Shown: positions 50,967 to 59,557, counted from the first letter of the stretch. The stretch: 64,000 bases of DNA from CAYLLT01 sp964384465 (GCA_964384465.1 CAYLLT010000012.1:8706-72705), one strand, 5' to 3'. The notes: a model not told the origin generated them from the letters alone. Translations and numbers: made by a program.

Positions 50967-52733
50967 CTACCTGCCGTATTGGAAATTCACGTGCACCACG
51001 CCGTGGCAGGTCAGCGTACAACTGCCGCGGTAATGGCCCATGTCCTGGAATTCGATTCGGCCGCCGAGACCGCCCGACGCCGGTTGGACGATCGCGCGGT
51101 CGAAATTGATCAAGTTGCTGTGATTCGTGCTGTTGCCCTGCGTGCGGCTGATACCGTGCGCGTCGTGGCAGGCGGAGCACGAAGCACGGCCGCGGACAAT
51201 GTGCTCGCTGTGCAGCGGGAAGCTCTGATCGCTCAGAATGCTCTGCCGATCGTGGCAGCGATAGCACAGCGCGTACGAGCGCGGGCTTTCCAGCGTGAAA
51301 TCGCTGGTCGTGTAGTTGTCGATGAGTAGTGGAGCGTAAATCGAACCGTGCGGCCCGCGGGCGCCGCTGCCCAGCGTGACCCCGCCGATCACCGGATCGC
51401 GCCCGGCTTCATCGGAGTTGTGACAGTTGGTGCAGCGTATCATCGACCCGACGCGCCAGGGCGATTTGAGGCTCACCACGTCGGGATTGTTGCGCGGACC
51501 GATGATGGGATGATACGACGGATTGCTGGTCTGAAACTCAAGCCGCGTGTTGGTCTGAATGACCTGGCGGATGATATAGCCCACGCGCGGCCGCGTCAGT
51601 TCGTCGGCGTGACATTTGAAGCATATCTCATATTCAAAATGAGCGCGTTCGACTTTCCGCCCGACGCGGTCGATCCCGGATACGAACAACTCGCTGCTGT
51701 CAATCAGGCCGAAGGTGGGGCGGTTGACGGTCTTGATGATGTCCGGCGCGACCGCGTGCGGGTTATGACAGTCCACACACTCGACATGCCGTGGCATGGT
51801 GCGCGGATCCTCGCGCGGATCGTGCCGCCCGGTGAATAACCAGACCCGATGCGCGCTCGGCTTGCGGACCTGACTCGAAATGTTGCTTCGGGCCACGCTG
51901 CCGTTGTGACAATCCAGGCAGTTGTCCTCCTCGCGGCGAAAGCGAAGCAGGCGCTTGCGGCCCTCCGCACCGTGAATTTTGTGGCAACTGGTGCAGCCGT
52001 TGTCGGCGACGGAGTGAAACGGCAACGGCTCGCGCGGATCGACGCTGCGCCCGGCCACGCGGGCCTCGCTGTGGGCGTGGGCGGAAATCCTCCAGCCGTT
52101 CATCTCATGGCATGACAGGCAGATCGTCGAGCGCACCTGCGGCTCGCGGAGGAAATCGCCGAGGCGGTTGTTGTGCGGATCGTGGCAGGTCGTGCAGTGG
52201 ACTTCGTTGTGCCGGCCGAGCGGCAGATCTTTCGAGATGAGGTCCGGGTTCTTGAGTTGTGGGTCGCGGGCGGCCAGCGCACGGTCATATCGGAATCCGA
52301 TGGGATGATCGTCGGACAGATCCTGCGTCAGGTCGCTCGGCCCCGGTGGGATCGTGCGCTGGCTCATCAGAATGGGATCGTTCGGCGGACGGCTGGCGAC
52401 CAGACCCAGAGCCAGGGCGCCGTCGTGACAGCTCAGACACATTTTCGAGGGCCCGCTCGGCTGATCGATGCGGGCATCCGTCGTGGAACTCTGATAAATG
52501 CGATAGTGCGTCGGCGGCATGGTGCGATTCCACAACGGGCGCTGGCCGGTCGCGTTATGCGGGGCATGGCAGAAGATGCACACCTGCTCTTCGTCGAAGG
52601 CGTGGATGCGTCCTGGGCCGGTAACGCTCAAGTCATGCGGCGAGCCGACGACGCTCCGCTGGGCGTGGGCGGTCCGCCCGGCGAGGGCCGCCAGCACGGA
52701 TAGAGTTAAATAGTGGTATGCCCCTGGCTTCAT
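50967..52733 (-). CDS. Exported 12-heme cytochrome c
   Basis: 588 residues from ATG 52733, overlapping the NHL stop. Signal peptide MKPGAYHYLTLSVLAALAGR, cleavage near AHA. Eleven CXXCH sites (CIFCHAPHN first) plus one CX3CH (CTLTCH) near the C-terminus. Several sites are followed by H or DPH (CHDPHNN, CHNPHAV, CHDAHG). Between them lies a long stretch with few Cys (about 330-400). It belongs to the operon's run of extracytoplasmic cytochromes and is likely periplasmic or surface. Confidence 0.86.
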   Translation of the reverse strand: MKPGAYHYLTLSVLAALAGRTAHAQRSVVGSPHDLSVTGPGRIHAFDEEQVCIFCHAPHNATGQRPLWNRTMPPTHYRIYQSSTTDARIDQPSGPSKMCLSCHDGALALGLVASRPPNDPILMSQRTIPPGPSDLTQDLSDDHPIGFRYDRALAARDPQLKNPDLISKDLPLGRHNEVHCTTCHDPHNNRLGDFLREPQVRSTICLSCHEMNGWRISAHAHSEARVAGRSVDPREPLPFHSVADNGCTSCHKIHGAEGRKRLLRFRREEDNCLDCHNGSVARSNISSQVRKPSAHRVWLFTGRHDPREDPRTMPRHVECVDCHNPHAVAPDIIKTVNRPTFGLIDSSELFVSGIDRVGRKVERAHFEYEICFKCHADELTRPRVGYIIRQVIQTNTRLEFQTSNPSYHPIIGPRNNPDVVSLKSPWRVGSMIRCTNCHNSDEAGRDPVIGGVTLGSGARGPHGSIYAPLLIDNYTTSDFTLESPRSYALCYRCHDRQSILSDQSFPLHSEHIVRGRASCSACHDAHGISRTQGNSTNHSNLINFDRAIVQPASGGLGGRIEFQDMGHYRGSCTLTCHGVVHVNFQYGR

Positions 52734-53809
52734 TCGATCCATCCGAACACCTGCACCCGCCGGTTGTATGAATCGGCAACCCACAAACGTTGCCGCGAGT
52801 CCGTGCACAGCCCCGCCGGCAGCCAGAACTCGCCGGGGCCGTGACCCTCCTGTCCGAACGCCATCAGCAGCTTGCCATCGGTAGTGAACGCCTGAATGTT
52901 TTCAAACTGCGCATCCACCACCCACAACGTCTGATCAGGGCCCGCCGCGATGCCCTTCGGCAGGGCCAGATCGCCCGCGGCATCGCCCTTGGTGCCGAAT
53001 GAACCGAGCGGCGTGCCGTCCAGCCCCAGGCGCTGCACGCGCGCATTGAGCGAATCGACGACGAACAAATCATCGCCCACGCACGTCAACTGGGCCGGGC
53101 AGTTGAATTGCCCCGGCCCCGCGCCGCGGCTGCCGAAACGCTGGGCGATTCGACCGTCCCGATCAAACGCCAGAATCGCCTGAGCGCCGGCATCGGCAAC
53201 GTAAATCAGCTCATTAACCGGGCAGAAAGCCATCCCCGACGGCCGTTGGAGCGCATCTTCGCCGAGCCAGCGTTGATCACCGCCGCTCCCGAATACCGCC
53301 AGCGCGTGCAGCCGGGCGTCCGCGATCCACAGATCATCCCCCAGCCAGGCCACGGCGACCGGTGATTCAAAGTGGCGCGCGGGCGAACCGCAACTCTCCT
53401 TGCGCTCATAGACCTGCGTCCGCAGGTTGAATACGTGCACGTGCGCTGCGCCGGTATCCGCCACCGCGACGCGATCGCCATCCGCGTGCACCGCAACCGC
53501 ATAGGGCGTCACCAGCGGCGACGGCGGCACCGGGCCGTGTACCAACTCGTCGAACATCTGCCCGATCGTTTTCTGTGACTTCAGATCCTGACTGCCTTTG
53601 ATCTCGCCGAGGTAGCGGATGCGCGGCGAGTCGGGAGCCGCTGGCCAGACAATCGGCGGCTCCGGCGGCGTGAGCAGCGGCGGCCGCGCCTGCGAGCAGC
53701 CGAGTGTCAGAATTACGAAAAATCGAAAGTCGAAAGTCTCGGTAAGGTGGGTCAAGACCCACCCTACTACTACTTTCGACTTTCGATTTTCGACTCTCGA
53801 CTTTCTCAC
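52730..53809 (-). CDS. NHL-repeat beta-propeller lipoprotein 1, N-terminus rebuilt by repeats
   Basis: 359 residues as an open frame; the start is uncertain. Six NHL blades are visible (PYAVAVHADGDRVAVADTGA, PSGMAFCPVNELIYVADAGA, PKGIAAGPDQTLWVVDAQFE and so on). The frame opens in nested repeats (53719-53791) that encode MRKSRVENRKSK, VLTHLTE and FDFRFF. A lipobox-like VILTLGC follows at about residue 38. So the signal peptide is partly made of repeat sequence. It overlaps the upstream beta-barrel stop and the downstream 12-heme start. Confidence 0.75.
   Translation of the reverse strand: MRKSRVENRKSKVVVGWVLTHLTETFDFRFFVILTLGCSQARPPLLTPPEPPIVWPAAPDSPRIRYLGEIKGSQDLKSQKTIGQMFDELVHGPVPPSPLVTPYAVAVHADGDRVAVADTGAAHVHVFNLRTQVYERKESCGSPARHFESPVAVAWLGDDLWIADARLHALAVFGSGGDQRWLGEDALQRPSGMAFCPVNELIYVADAGAQAILAFDRDGRIAQRFGSRGAGPGQFNCPAQLTCVGDDLFVVDSLNARVQRLGLDGTPLGSFGTKGDAAGDLALPKGIAAGPDQTLWVVDAQFENIQAFTTDGKLLMAFGQEGHGPGEFWLPAGLCTDSRQRLWVADSYNRRVQVFGWIE
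53719..53791. repeat. Nested inverted repeats at the NHL lipoprotein start
   Basis: An outer inverted repeat (AAAATCGAAAGTCGAAAGT at about 53719-53737 and its complement at about 53773-53791) encloses GGTGGGTCAAGACCCACCCT... (53746-53767), half of the 31069 element. One repeat seems to have landed within the loop of another. Confidence 0.75.
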
Positions 53810-55968
53810 TGCGCCGCCCTCAGTCCGGCCGGTACCAGATGCGTCAGGTCACGTTTCACGTTCAGAAAAATACCGAACCCGTTTTCGCGGTTCTCGACCA
53901 CCGAAAGCAGATCGTACTCCGCATTGAGCTCCACCGTCAGGTAGCCGCGGGTGTACTGGAGGCCGGCTTCGATATCAATGCCCTTGGTTCTGCCCCGCAC
54001 GGAATCATCTTCGTGGCGAAGTTCAGCGGCCGTGTGGACCGATAGCAGGTTGCTGATGTCCACTCGGTCTTTGACGCTCAGATCGAGGTACCAGACGCGC
54101 CGGCGATCCACACCGCCCTCAAAATAATACCGCGAAACTTCGCTGGTCATATCCAGGGAGTGCGTCGTCGAGCGAAAAAGAGAAGCCTGGCCGGTAATAT
54201 GAAACGCATCATACGGTTCGATGGAGTCGTCGAAAATCTCGTATTCGCCGGTGACGCTCCAGCGATCCTGCCCGTAGCGAAGCCCGAGACGATGTCGGTC
54301 CTGATTGTCGCGGGCCGGCGGCGTGTACGCTCCCAATCCCCACCATTGGAAACTGGGGTAAAAGCCCGGCCGTTCGTCCACTTCCTGGGACCGGTTCTCA
54401 AAATAGTAGTAAGGCGTCAGGCCGAATTTTGTCGCGAACTCCACGCGAAAATCCATGCGATAGGTGTTGAGCGTCGCTGCGGCGGGCAACACATATTGAT
54501 AGTCAAAATACACCACGTCGCCTTCAGCGATGCGCCCCCAGGGGATTCGGTTAATTGTGGCCCGGCCGGCGATCACGATGATGCTGAAGTCCACGCCGGG
54601 AAGAAAGAGCCGCGTGAAGCGGTCGTCATGAGCCAGAACGGTCATCGGAAGGACTCCTCGCTCGCGAAGGAAGACGGGCACGATCCCGCCCAGCACGTGA
54701 GCCTCGTTGCGAACGTAACGCCGGCCGGCGTCACCGGTGGTGCGGGTCTGATCGTAGCCGAGATTCAGATCGGCCGAGAGGTCGCCGGCGGACGTATTCT
54801 TCGTATACGTCGCGTCGCCGCTGATGCCATACTGCCGCGTCTCGACGTCGCGATCGAACCGCTCGTACAACCCGAAGCCATCCAGGCTGAGTCGCAGATC
54901 TTTGCTCGCCTGGTACAGCGCCTGCGCGTCGAACATGTGCTGGCCCAGATCGATGGCATCCTGCTCAACCCGGTCGAAGCCATAACGATAGATGGTTTTG
55001 AACTTGTCGGTGTGCTGTAGCGTGAGACGCGAGACGATCTCCAGTTCGTCGCGGGCCAGATCGCCGGATTCCTCGTTGTAACGAAAATAGGTGTCCAGAT
55101 GGTTGTGGTGCGCTTCGCCGAACGCCAGCTCGTGGTCGAGCCGCAGTTCGTCGCGGCTCGTGTTGAAATGATAGAGCGAGCCTTGATAATCGTTCTTCTC
55201 GCGTTCGTGATCGTAGCTCAGATGAAGCGTGTGGTCCTCGGCGATGGCCCACTTGCTGTCGAGGTAAAATCGGTTCGAGGTGATGCTCTCGTTGTCCTCA
55301 TCCAGGCGATTGCCGCGCCGTTCGATGTCCCGAAAGCTGTAACCGATCTCGGTGGTCACCGGTCCGGTGATGGCCAGCGCCGAAACGCCGGCTTCATCCT
55401 GTAACTCGTGAAGCGACGGCAGGAACCGCCGGGGAACGCGGACATCGGCCCGCCGGGCATATGCATTCAGCGAAATGGGCTTGTTCTTCAGGGCATCGAT
55501 GGAAATATCATATTCGAGCAGTGTGCCGGAGTCGCTGTCGGTTTGCCGTGCCGGCGACGGCCAGTCGGATTTTTCCTTGAATCGCGTCTGCGTGAGTCCA
55601 AACTCCAGGTCCGCACGATAGTCGATGAGATTCGGGTCCAGAATATCGCCGGTGAGCGAAAGCCCGAGCGTTTCTTCCAACCGGGCATCCCGGTTCTCCT
55701 GCGTGCTCGAGCGCGGGCGGAAGATCCAGCCGGAATCAGGAGAAGAGCGCACACGGCGGAATTCGTAATCCGATTGCAGCCCGGCGTAGAAATCCGCGAT
55801 GCTCAAATGGAATGTATCGTGCGGCTTCGGCGCGGCCGGCTGAGAGGTCGGCGACTCGTCCGCCCGCGCGGTGCCGTCGACGGCACTGCCCATGACAAAA
55901 CTATGACCCGCCTGAGCGATCACCAAGAGCAGTGGACCTCGAAAGCCCAAGCGCATGCGCGCCGCCAT
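53806..55968 (-). CDS. Outer-membrane beta-barrel protein, candidate porin of the electron conduit
   Basis: 720 residues from ATG 55968 (AGAGA upstream; alternatives nearby). Signal peptide to about ADA/RADES. The mature protein has alternating short amphipathic strands typical of a barrel (LNAYARRADVRVP, FYLDSKWAIAEDHTLHLSYD, YFDYQYVLPAAATLNTYRMD, TPYYYFENRSQEVDERPG), with strand pairs throughout and no cysteine heme site. Length fits the MtrB/OmbB barrels that sheathe cytochromes across the outer membrane. Sequence similarity to those is not apparent by eye. It is placed between cytochrome b and the first NHL/cytochrome pair. Confidence 0.7.
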   Translation of the reverse strand: MAARMRLGFRGPLLLVIAQAGHSFVMGSAVDGTARADESPTSQPAAPKPHDTFHLSIADFYAGLQSDYEFRRVRSSPDSGWIFRPRSSTQENRDARLEETLGLSLTGDILDPNLIDYRADLEFGLTQTRFKEKSDWPSPARQTDSDSGTLLEYDISIDALKNKPISLNAYARRADVRVPRRFLPSLHELQDEAGVSALAITGPVTTEIGYSFRDIERRGNRLDEDNESITSNRFYLDSKWAIAEDHTLHLSYDHEREKNDYQGSLYHFNTSRDELRLDHELAFGEAHHNHLDTYFRYNEESGDLARDELEIVSRLTLQHTDKFKTIYRYGFDRVEQDAIDLGQHMFDAQALYQASKDLRLSLDGFGLYERFDRDVETRQYGISGDATYTKNTSAGDLSADLNLGYDQTRTTGDAGRRYVRNEAHVLGGIVPVFLRERGVLPMTVLAHDDRFTRLFLPGVDFSIIVIAGRATINRIPWGRIAEGDVVYFDYQYVLPAAATLNTYRMDFRVEFATKFGLTPYYYFENRSQEVDERPGFYPSFQWWGLGAYTPPARDNQDRHRLGLRYGQDRWSVTGEYEIFDDSIEPYDAFHITGQASLFRSTTHSLDMTSEVSRYYFEGGVDRRRVWYLDLSVKDRVDISNLLSVHTAAELRHEDDSVRGRTKGIDIEAGLQYTRGYLTVELNAEYDLLSVVENRENGFGIFLNVKRDLTHLVPAGLRAAQ

Positions 55969-56029
55969 CACGTCTCTTTTACACAACATTCGTTACAGAG
56001 CAGACGGTAACCGCACGCCTGGCGCGCGG

Positions 56030-57265
56030 CTAGGAACCTTCCGCCGCAACGCCGCTTCCCGGCCGACGCTCACCCGCGCCAATTGCACTCTCCGCGGTCG
56101 GCGCGGGAGATCCGTGCGCTGTCACGGCGTGCGGAATGCCGTAGACGTCAAACTCGTAAACCTTTCCAAAGATCGTCCGCTGCGTCTCGGCCAGATAGCC
56201 GAGCGCGCCGAAGAACAGCGCGAGTCCGATCGCGATCAAGCCGATGGTGGTTGCGATCGGGCGCTTTCTCGGATGGCGGTACCGGCCGCGGTCGAGGAAC
56301 GGCCAGAAGAACAGCAGCGCGAACGGCACGCCCGAGATCATGATCCCCACCACCTTGCCACGGGTGCCGGTGAAGTACTTGAGCATCTGGTAGGTGGGCA
56401 GAAAGTACCACTCGGGCTTGACCGCCGCGGGCGTCTCCAGCGGATTGGCCTGCTCGCCGATCTCCCACGGGGAAACCACCGCCAGCGTGATCAGCAACCC
56501 GAGCGTGATCAGCGCGACCCGCGCCTCCTTGGCCACGTGCACCGGCCAGAACGGGATGCCCGACTTCGGCGGGAAGGGTATCTCCTCACCCACCGGCTCG
56601 AGCGTGGACAGGTTCTGCGCCCTCACAAACATCAGGTGCAGACCGATCAGGAACGCCATGGTCCACGGCAGTATGATGACGTGAATGGTGAAGAAGCGGG
56701 AGAGCGTTTCGCCGCCCACGGTCTCGCCACCGAGCATCAGCTTTTTCAACCACGGCCCCGCCCACGGCACCGCTCCGGCCACCTCCGTGCCCACCGTCGT
56801 GGCCCAATAGGAAAGCTGGTTCCACGGCAGCAGATAGCCGGTGAAGCCGAACACGATGGTGGTCATCAGCAGCATGACGCCCACCACCCAGGTCAGCTCG
56901 CGCGGCCGCTTATACGCGCCCATGAAGAAAGTCCGCACCATGTGCGCCGTCACCGCGAGGATCATGATGGTCGCGCCCCAGGCATGAATCTGCCGGTACA
57001 GCCAGCCGAAATAAACCTCGCCGGTGATGTACTGGATCGACTTGTAAGCTTCGCCGGGCGTCGGGCGATAATAGATCAGCAGCAGGATGCCGGTGACGAC
57101 CTGGCTCACGAACGCGATCAGCGAGAGGCTGCCGAAGACGTGCAGCCAGCCGGTATGCGGAGGCAACCGCTTATGCGCCTGGTGATCGACGAACTCGTCC
57201 ACCGTGCGCATGTCATATCTGGGTTCCAGGAAGCGCCGGACACGTGTGGACAGCCAGTTCATCAT
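56030..57265 (-). CDS. Cytochrome b (bc1/b6f type)
   Basis: 411 residues, single polypeptide. Eight membrane helices are expected; visible ones include LSLIAFVSQVVTGILLLIYY, TIMILAVTAHMVRTFFMG and LLFFWPFLD. His pairs HTGWLHVFG, RQIHAWGATIMILAVTAHM and FFTIHVIILPWTMAFLIGLH ligate hemes b. The quinol-site motif PEWYF (in KPEWYFLPTYQML) is present. It partners with the Rieske protein 93 bp upstream; together they form the quinol-oxidising core feeding the multiheme cytochromes. The C-terminal 30 residues are a low-complexity tail. Confidence 0.92.
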   Translation of the reverse strand: MMNWLSTRVRRFLEPRYDMRTVDEFVDHQAHKRLPPHTGWLHVFGSLSLIAFVSQVVTGILLLIYYRPTPGEAYKSIQYITGEVYFGWLYRQIHAWGATIMILAVTAHMVRTFFMGAYKRPRELTWVVGVMLLMTTIVFGFTGYLLPWNQLSYWATTVGTEVAGAVPWAGPWLKKLMLGGETVGGETLSRFFTIHVIILPWTMAFLIGLHLMFVRAQNLSTLEPVGEEIPFPPKSGIPFWPVHVAKEARVALITLGLLITLAVVSPWEIGEQANPLETPAAVKPEWYFLPTYQMLKYFTGTRGKVVGIMISGVPFALLFFWPFLDRGRYRHPRKRPIATTIGLIAIGLALFFGALGYLAETQRTIFGKVYEFDVYGIPHAVTAHGSPAPTAESAIGAGERRPGSGVAAEGS

Positions 57266-57275
57266 TCAGCCATTG

Positions 57276-57337
57276 GTAGGGTCCGCTGTGCGGACCTTTC
57301 GGACAATGAGGGTATCGGTCCGCAAAGCGGACCCTAC
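57276..57337. repeat. 62-bp inverted repeat between Rieske and cytochrome b
   Basis: Arms starting GTAGGGTCCGC (57276-57296) and ending GCGGACCCTAC (57317-57337) with internal mismatches near the loop. It occupies most of the 93-bp gap inside the operon and could modulate mRNA stability or read-through. Confidence 0.8.
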
Positions 57338-57358
57338 GACTCAGCACTCAGCTATACG

Positions 57359-57865
57359 TCACGTCGAAACAAACACCTTCCCCTGCACCTCGGACACCGC
57401 GTACATCGGCAGCGGGCGCGGCGCGGGGCCGCCGAGCACCTTGCCGTCCAGATCGAACGTCGCCGCATGGCAGGGACAGTGAATTCCCCGTTTGACCGAA
57501 TCGAATTCCACCAGGCAGCCCAGATGCGTGCACACCGCCGACATCGCGACGAAGCCTTTGTCGGTTCGGATCACCACCACCGGTTTGCCGCCGACGGACA
57601 CCTTGCGGGCGACCCAGGGCGCCCACGTCGCCACGTCGCCGGCTTCCTCGCGCGCCTTGACCGGGCCGCTCCTGGTCACCGGCCACAGATAGGCCACCGC
57701 CGGCAACGTGACCGCGGCGCCGAAGATCGCGCCGCAGAACCCGATCACCCAGTCCACCAGGCCTCGTCGCGTCGTCTTCATCGGTTGGGTCGTTGCCGTC
57801 GATGCCGTTGCCGTCGACGGCATCGACGGCAACGGCATCGACGACCCTTCAGGCGATGTCGGCAT
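57359..57865 (-). CDS. Rieske iron-sulfur protein
   Basis: 168 residues from ATG 57865 (GGGAGG eight bases upstream; overlaps the preceding stop). One membrane helix (VIGFCGAIFGAAVTLPAVAY) and a C-terminal Rieske domain with CTHLGC and CPCHAA (about 123-128 and 141-146 in this numbering), which bind the [2Fe-2S] cluster by two Cys and two His. The N-terminal ~25 residues (GSSMPLPSMPSTATASTATT) are read from the expanded 61-bp palindrome. The native start may have been nearer MKTTRRGLVDW. It transfers electrons from quinol to the adjacent cytochrome c. Confidence 0.9.
   Translation of the reverse strand: MPTSPEGSSMPLPSMPSTATASTATTQPMKTTRRGLVDWVIGFCGAIFGAAVTLPAVAYLWPVTRSGPVKAREEAGDVATWAPWVARKVSVGGKPVVVIRTDKGFVAMSAVCTHLGCLVEFDSVKRGIHCPCHAATFDLDGKVLGGPAPRPLPMYAVSEVQGKVFVST
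57787..57847. repeat. Expanded palindrome (61 bp), copy 6
   Basis: Begins GGGTCGTTGCCGTCGA and ends GGCATCGACGACCC; the interior is iterated TGCCGTCGA/CGGCAA units around a central GTCGAC. It is 45 bp longer than the 16-bp form, so the frame is kept. It makes the Ser/Thr/Ala/Pro N-terminal tail of the Rieske protein. Confidence 0.85.
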
Positions 57866-59429
57866 GCTGGAGCCTCCCATCGTGTTGGGGCGTGCTCACC
57901 ACCCACGCGGCCTTCAGCCGTTTGTACTTCACCCATAGGGCAACGCTGAACAGGGCCAGGAACGCCCACATGGGAATCAGGCCCCAGTATCGCCAGCGAA
58001 GCCCTCGGACCTTTTCACCCAGCGATTGCTGCGTCCGGCTGGCCAGTGCGTCCAGATCGGCCACCGCGGCGCGGACCTTTTCCGCGTCGAGCGTATGTTG
58101 CAGCGCCGCCAGCCCGACCATTTTCGTGCGCATCTCCTCGACCGTCATCGCCTCGTCCTTCACCAGCAGCACGCCGCGCGAAACGCGACCCACCTGCTCC
58201 GCCGTCACGCCGTAGCACAGCTCCGCGTGCTGCACCAACTGGTACAGCTCGGCGCCCATGCCCGCGGCGCGCTGGTCCAGATCGCCAAAGAACGCGCGGT
58301 GGGCGATCTGCCGGGCCGGCGTATGGCACCGCTGACAGAACGCCTCGAAGCTGGGAACGGGCGGTTTCCGCTGCGCCGCATACGCCGCCTGGAGCTTCGG
58401 GTCGCGAATATCCGCCGAGGGCAGCGCTTCCAGCACCTGCTCGCACGTTTTCTTGATCGACTCCGGCGAGGCCGCCACGCGCACGATCCGATGATCGCGC
58501 TGGTCCACGTTCCGCGTGTGGCACGCCATGCAGCGCGGGAAATTTGGGAATTTCGCGTGGACGCTCTCCAGAAAACGCTGCTCCTCCTGCTGGTGACATC
58601 GGCCGCAGACGTGGCCCACGTCGCGAAACCCCGGCGGGATCGCGGCGTGGCTGCCGTGGCACGTGGCACAGTGCGGCATCCCCACGTCACCGTGCTCCAG
58701 CAGCCCCTGTCCGTGCACGCTCTGCTTGTATTCTTCGACGACGCTCATATTCAGGTGCGAGCCGATCATCACCGACGCCCGCGCATGGCACTTCCCGCAG
58801 GTACCCGGCACATTGGTCGGATAAACCGGGCTGGCCGGGTCGGTGTGCTTGCGGATGTCGTGCGTGCCGTGACAGTCGATGCACACCGCAACCTTGTCGC
58901 TTTTCCGGTCGTACAAGGCGCGTCCGTGGCCGCTCATGCGGTACTGTGCCCATTGGTCCGTCGGCAGGCCGTAAGGGTTCATCTTGGCCACGTCAGAATG
59001 ACACGTGCCGCAGCGCTGCGGCACGTCGTAGTGGGAGGCTTTGCCCCGGAACTGTGGGCCGTGATCAAACGCACCGCCTGCCGCCGGTCGCGTCGTCGTC
59101 TCTGCCGGGCGGGACGTGGGCTCCTCCCGCTCGCTCCACTCGCCGGCCAGCCGGCGTAAACGTTCGAGCCCGCCGGGGGGCACCGTGTATTCGTTCTCCC
59201 CTCCATGACAGGACCGGCAGTCGATGCCCGCGCCGGCATGGATCGATGCGGTAAACAGGGCCGCCTCGCGCTGGTGGCAAACCGCGCAGGCTACCCTGCC
59301 GGCCGGATCGACTGGACCCCCCGCGGCCGCCGCCGGTTGCGTCACCTGAGCTCGCGCGCGGGCGATCGATGACCCTGCGCAAATCTGTGCAAGCACCATC
59401 GTCACCGCCAATCGGGTTGGCCAACGCAT
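57849..59429 (-). CDS. 9-heme cytochrome c with C-terminal membrane anchor, adjacent to Rieske
   Basis: 526 residues from ATG 59429 (ATG 59465 is an alternative). Signal peptide MRWPTRLAVTMVLAQICAGS. Nine CXXCH sites from CAVCH (about 40) to CQRCH (about 345). The C-terminal ~150 residues contain no heme but helices, and end with one membrane helix (GLIPMWAFLALFSVALWVKY). It occupies the place of cytochrome c1 in this complex. The region just upstream holds a 31-bp palindrome. Confidence 0.86.
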   Translation of the reverse strand: MRWPTRLAVTMVLAQICAGSSIARARAQVTQPAAAAGGPVDPAGRVACAVCHQREAALFTASIHAGAGIDCRSCHGGENEYTVPPGGLERLRRLAGEWSEREEPTSRPAETTTRPAAGGAFDHGPQFRGKASHYDVPQRCGTCHSDVAKMNPYGLPTDQWAQYRMSGHGRALYDRKSDKVAVCIDCHGTHDIRKHTDPASPVYPTNVPGTCGKCHARASVMIGSHLNMSVVEEYKQSVHGQGLLEHGDVGMPHCATCHGSHAAIPPGFRDVGHVCGRCHQQEEQRFLESVHAKFPNFPRCMACHTRNVDQRDHRIVRVAASPESIKKTCEQVLEALPSADIRDPKLQAAYAAQRKPPVPSFEAFCQRCHTPARQIAHRAFFGDLDQRAAGMGAELYQLVQHAELCYGVTAEQVGRVSRGVLLVKDEAMTVEEMRTKMVGLAALQHTLDAEKVRAAVADLDALASRTQQSLGEKVRGLRWRYWGLIPMWAFLALFSVALWVKYKRLKAAWVVSTPQHDGRLQHADIA

Positions 59430-59478
59430 CCCGTTGTTTCCAAACGTACTTAAGCAACTCTGCATGTGGGACAGGCTT

Positions 59479-59509
59479 GGGTCGTTGCCGTCGACGGCAT
59501 CGACGACCC
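59479..59509. repeat. Expanded palindrome (31 bp), copy 7
   Basis: GGGTCGTTGCCGTCGACGGC followed by ATCGACGACCC. Exactly 15 bp longer than the 16-bp form. It lies between the 7-heme and 9-heme genes, upstream of the latter's start. Confidence 0.85.
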
Positions 59510-59557
59510 TTCCCGCCTGTCGCGGCCCAGCAGTATGCCGGTCCCACACCGCTTCCA

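Noticed and set aside
55955..57949. 664-residue + strand frame across cytochrome b and Rieske
   Set aside because: Antisense shadow; composition extremely rich in Arg/His/Gln/Asp and no family signal, while the opposite strand gives canonical cytochrome b and Rieske motifs.
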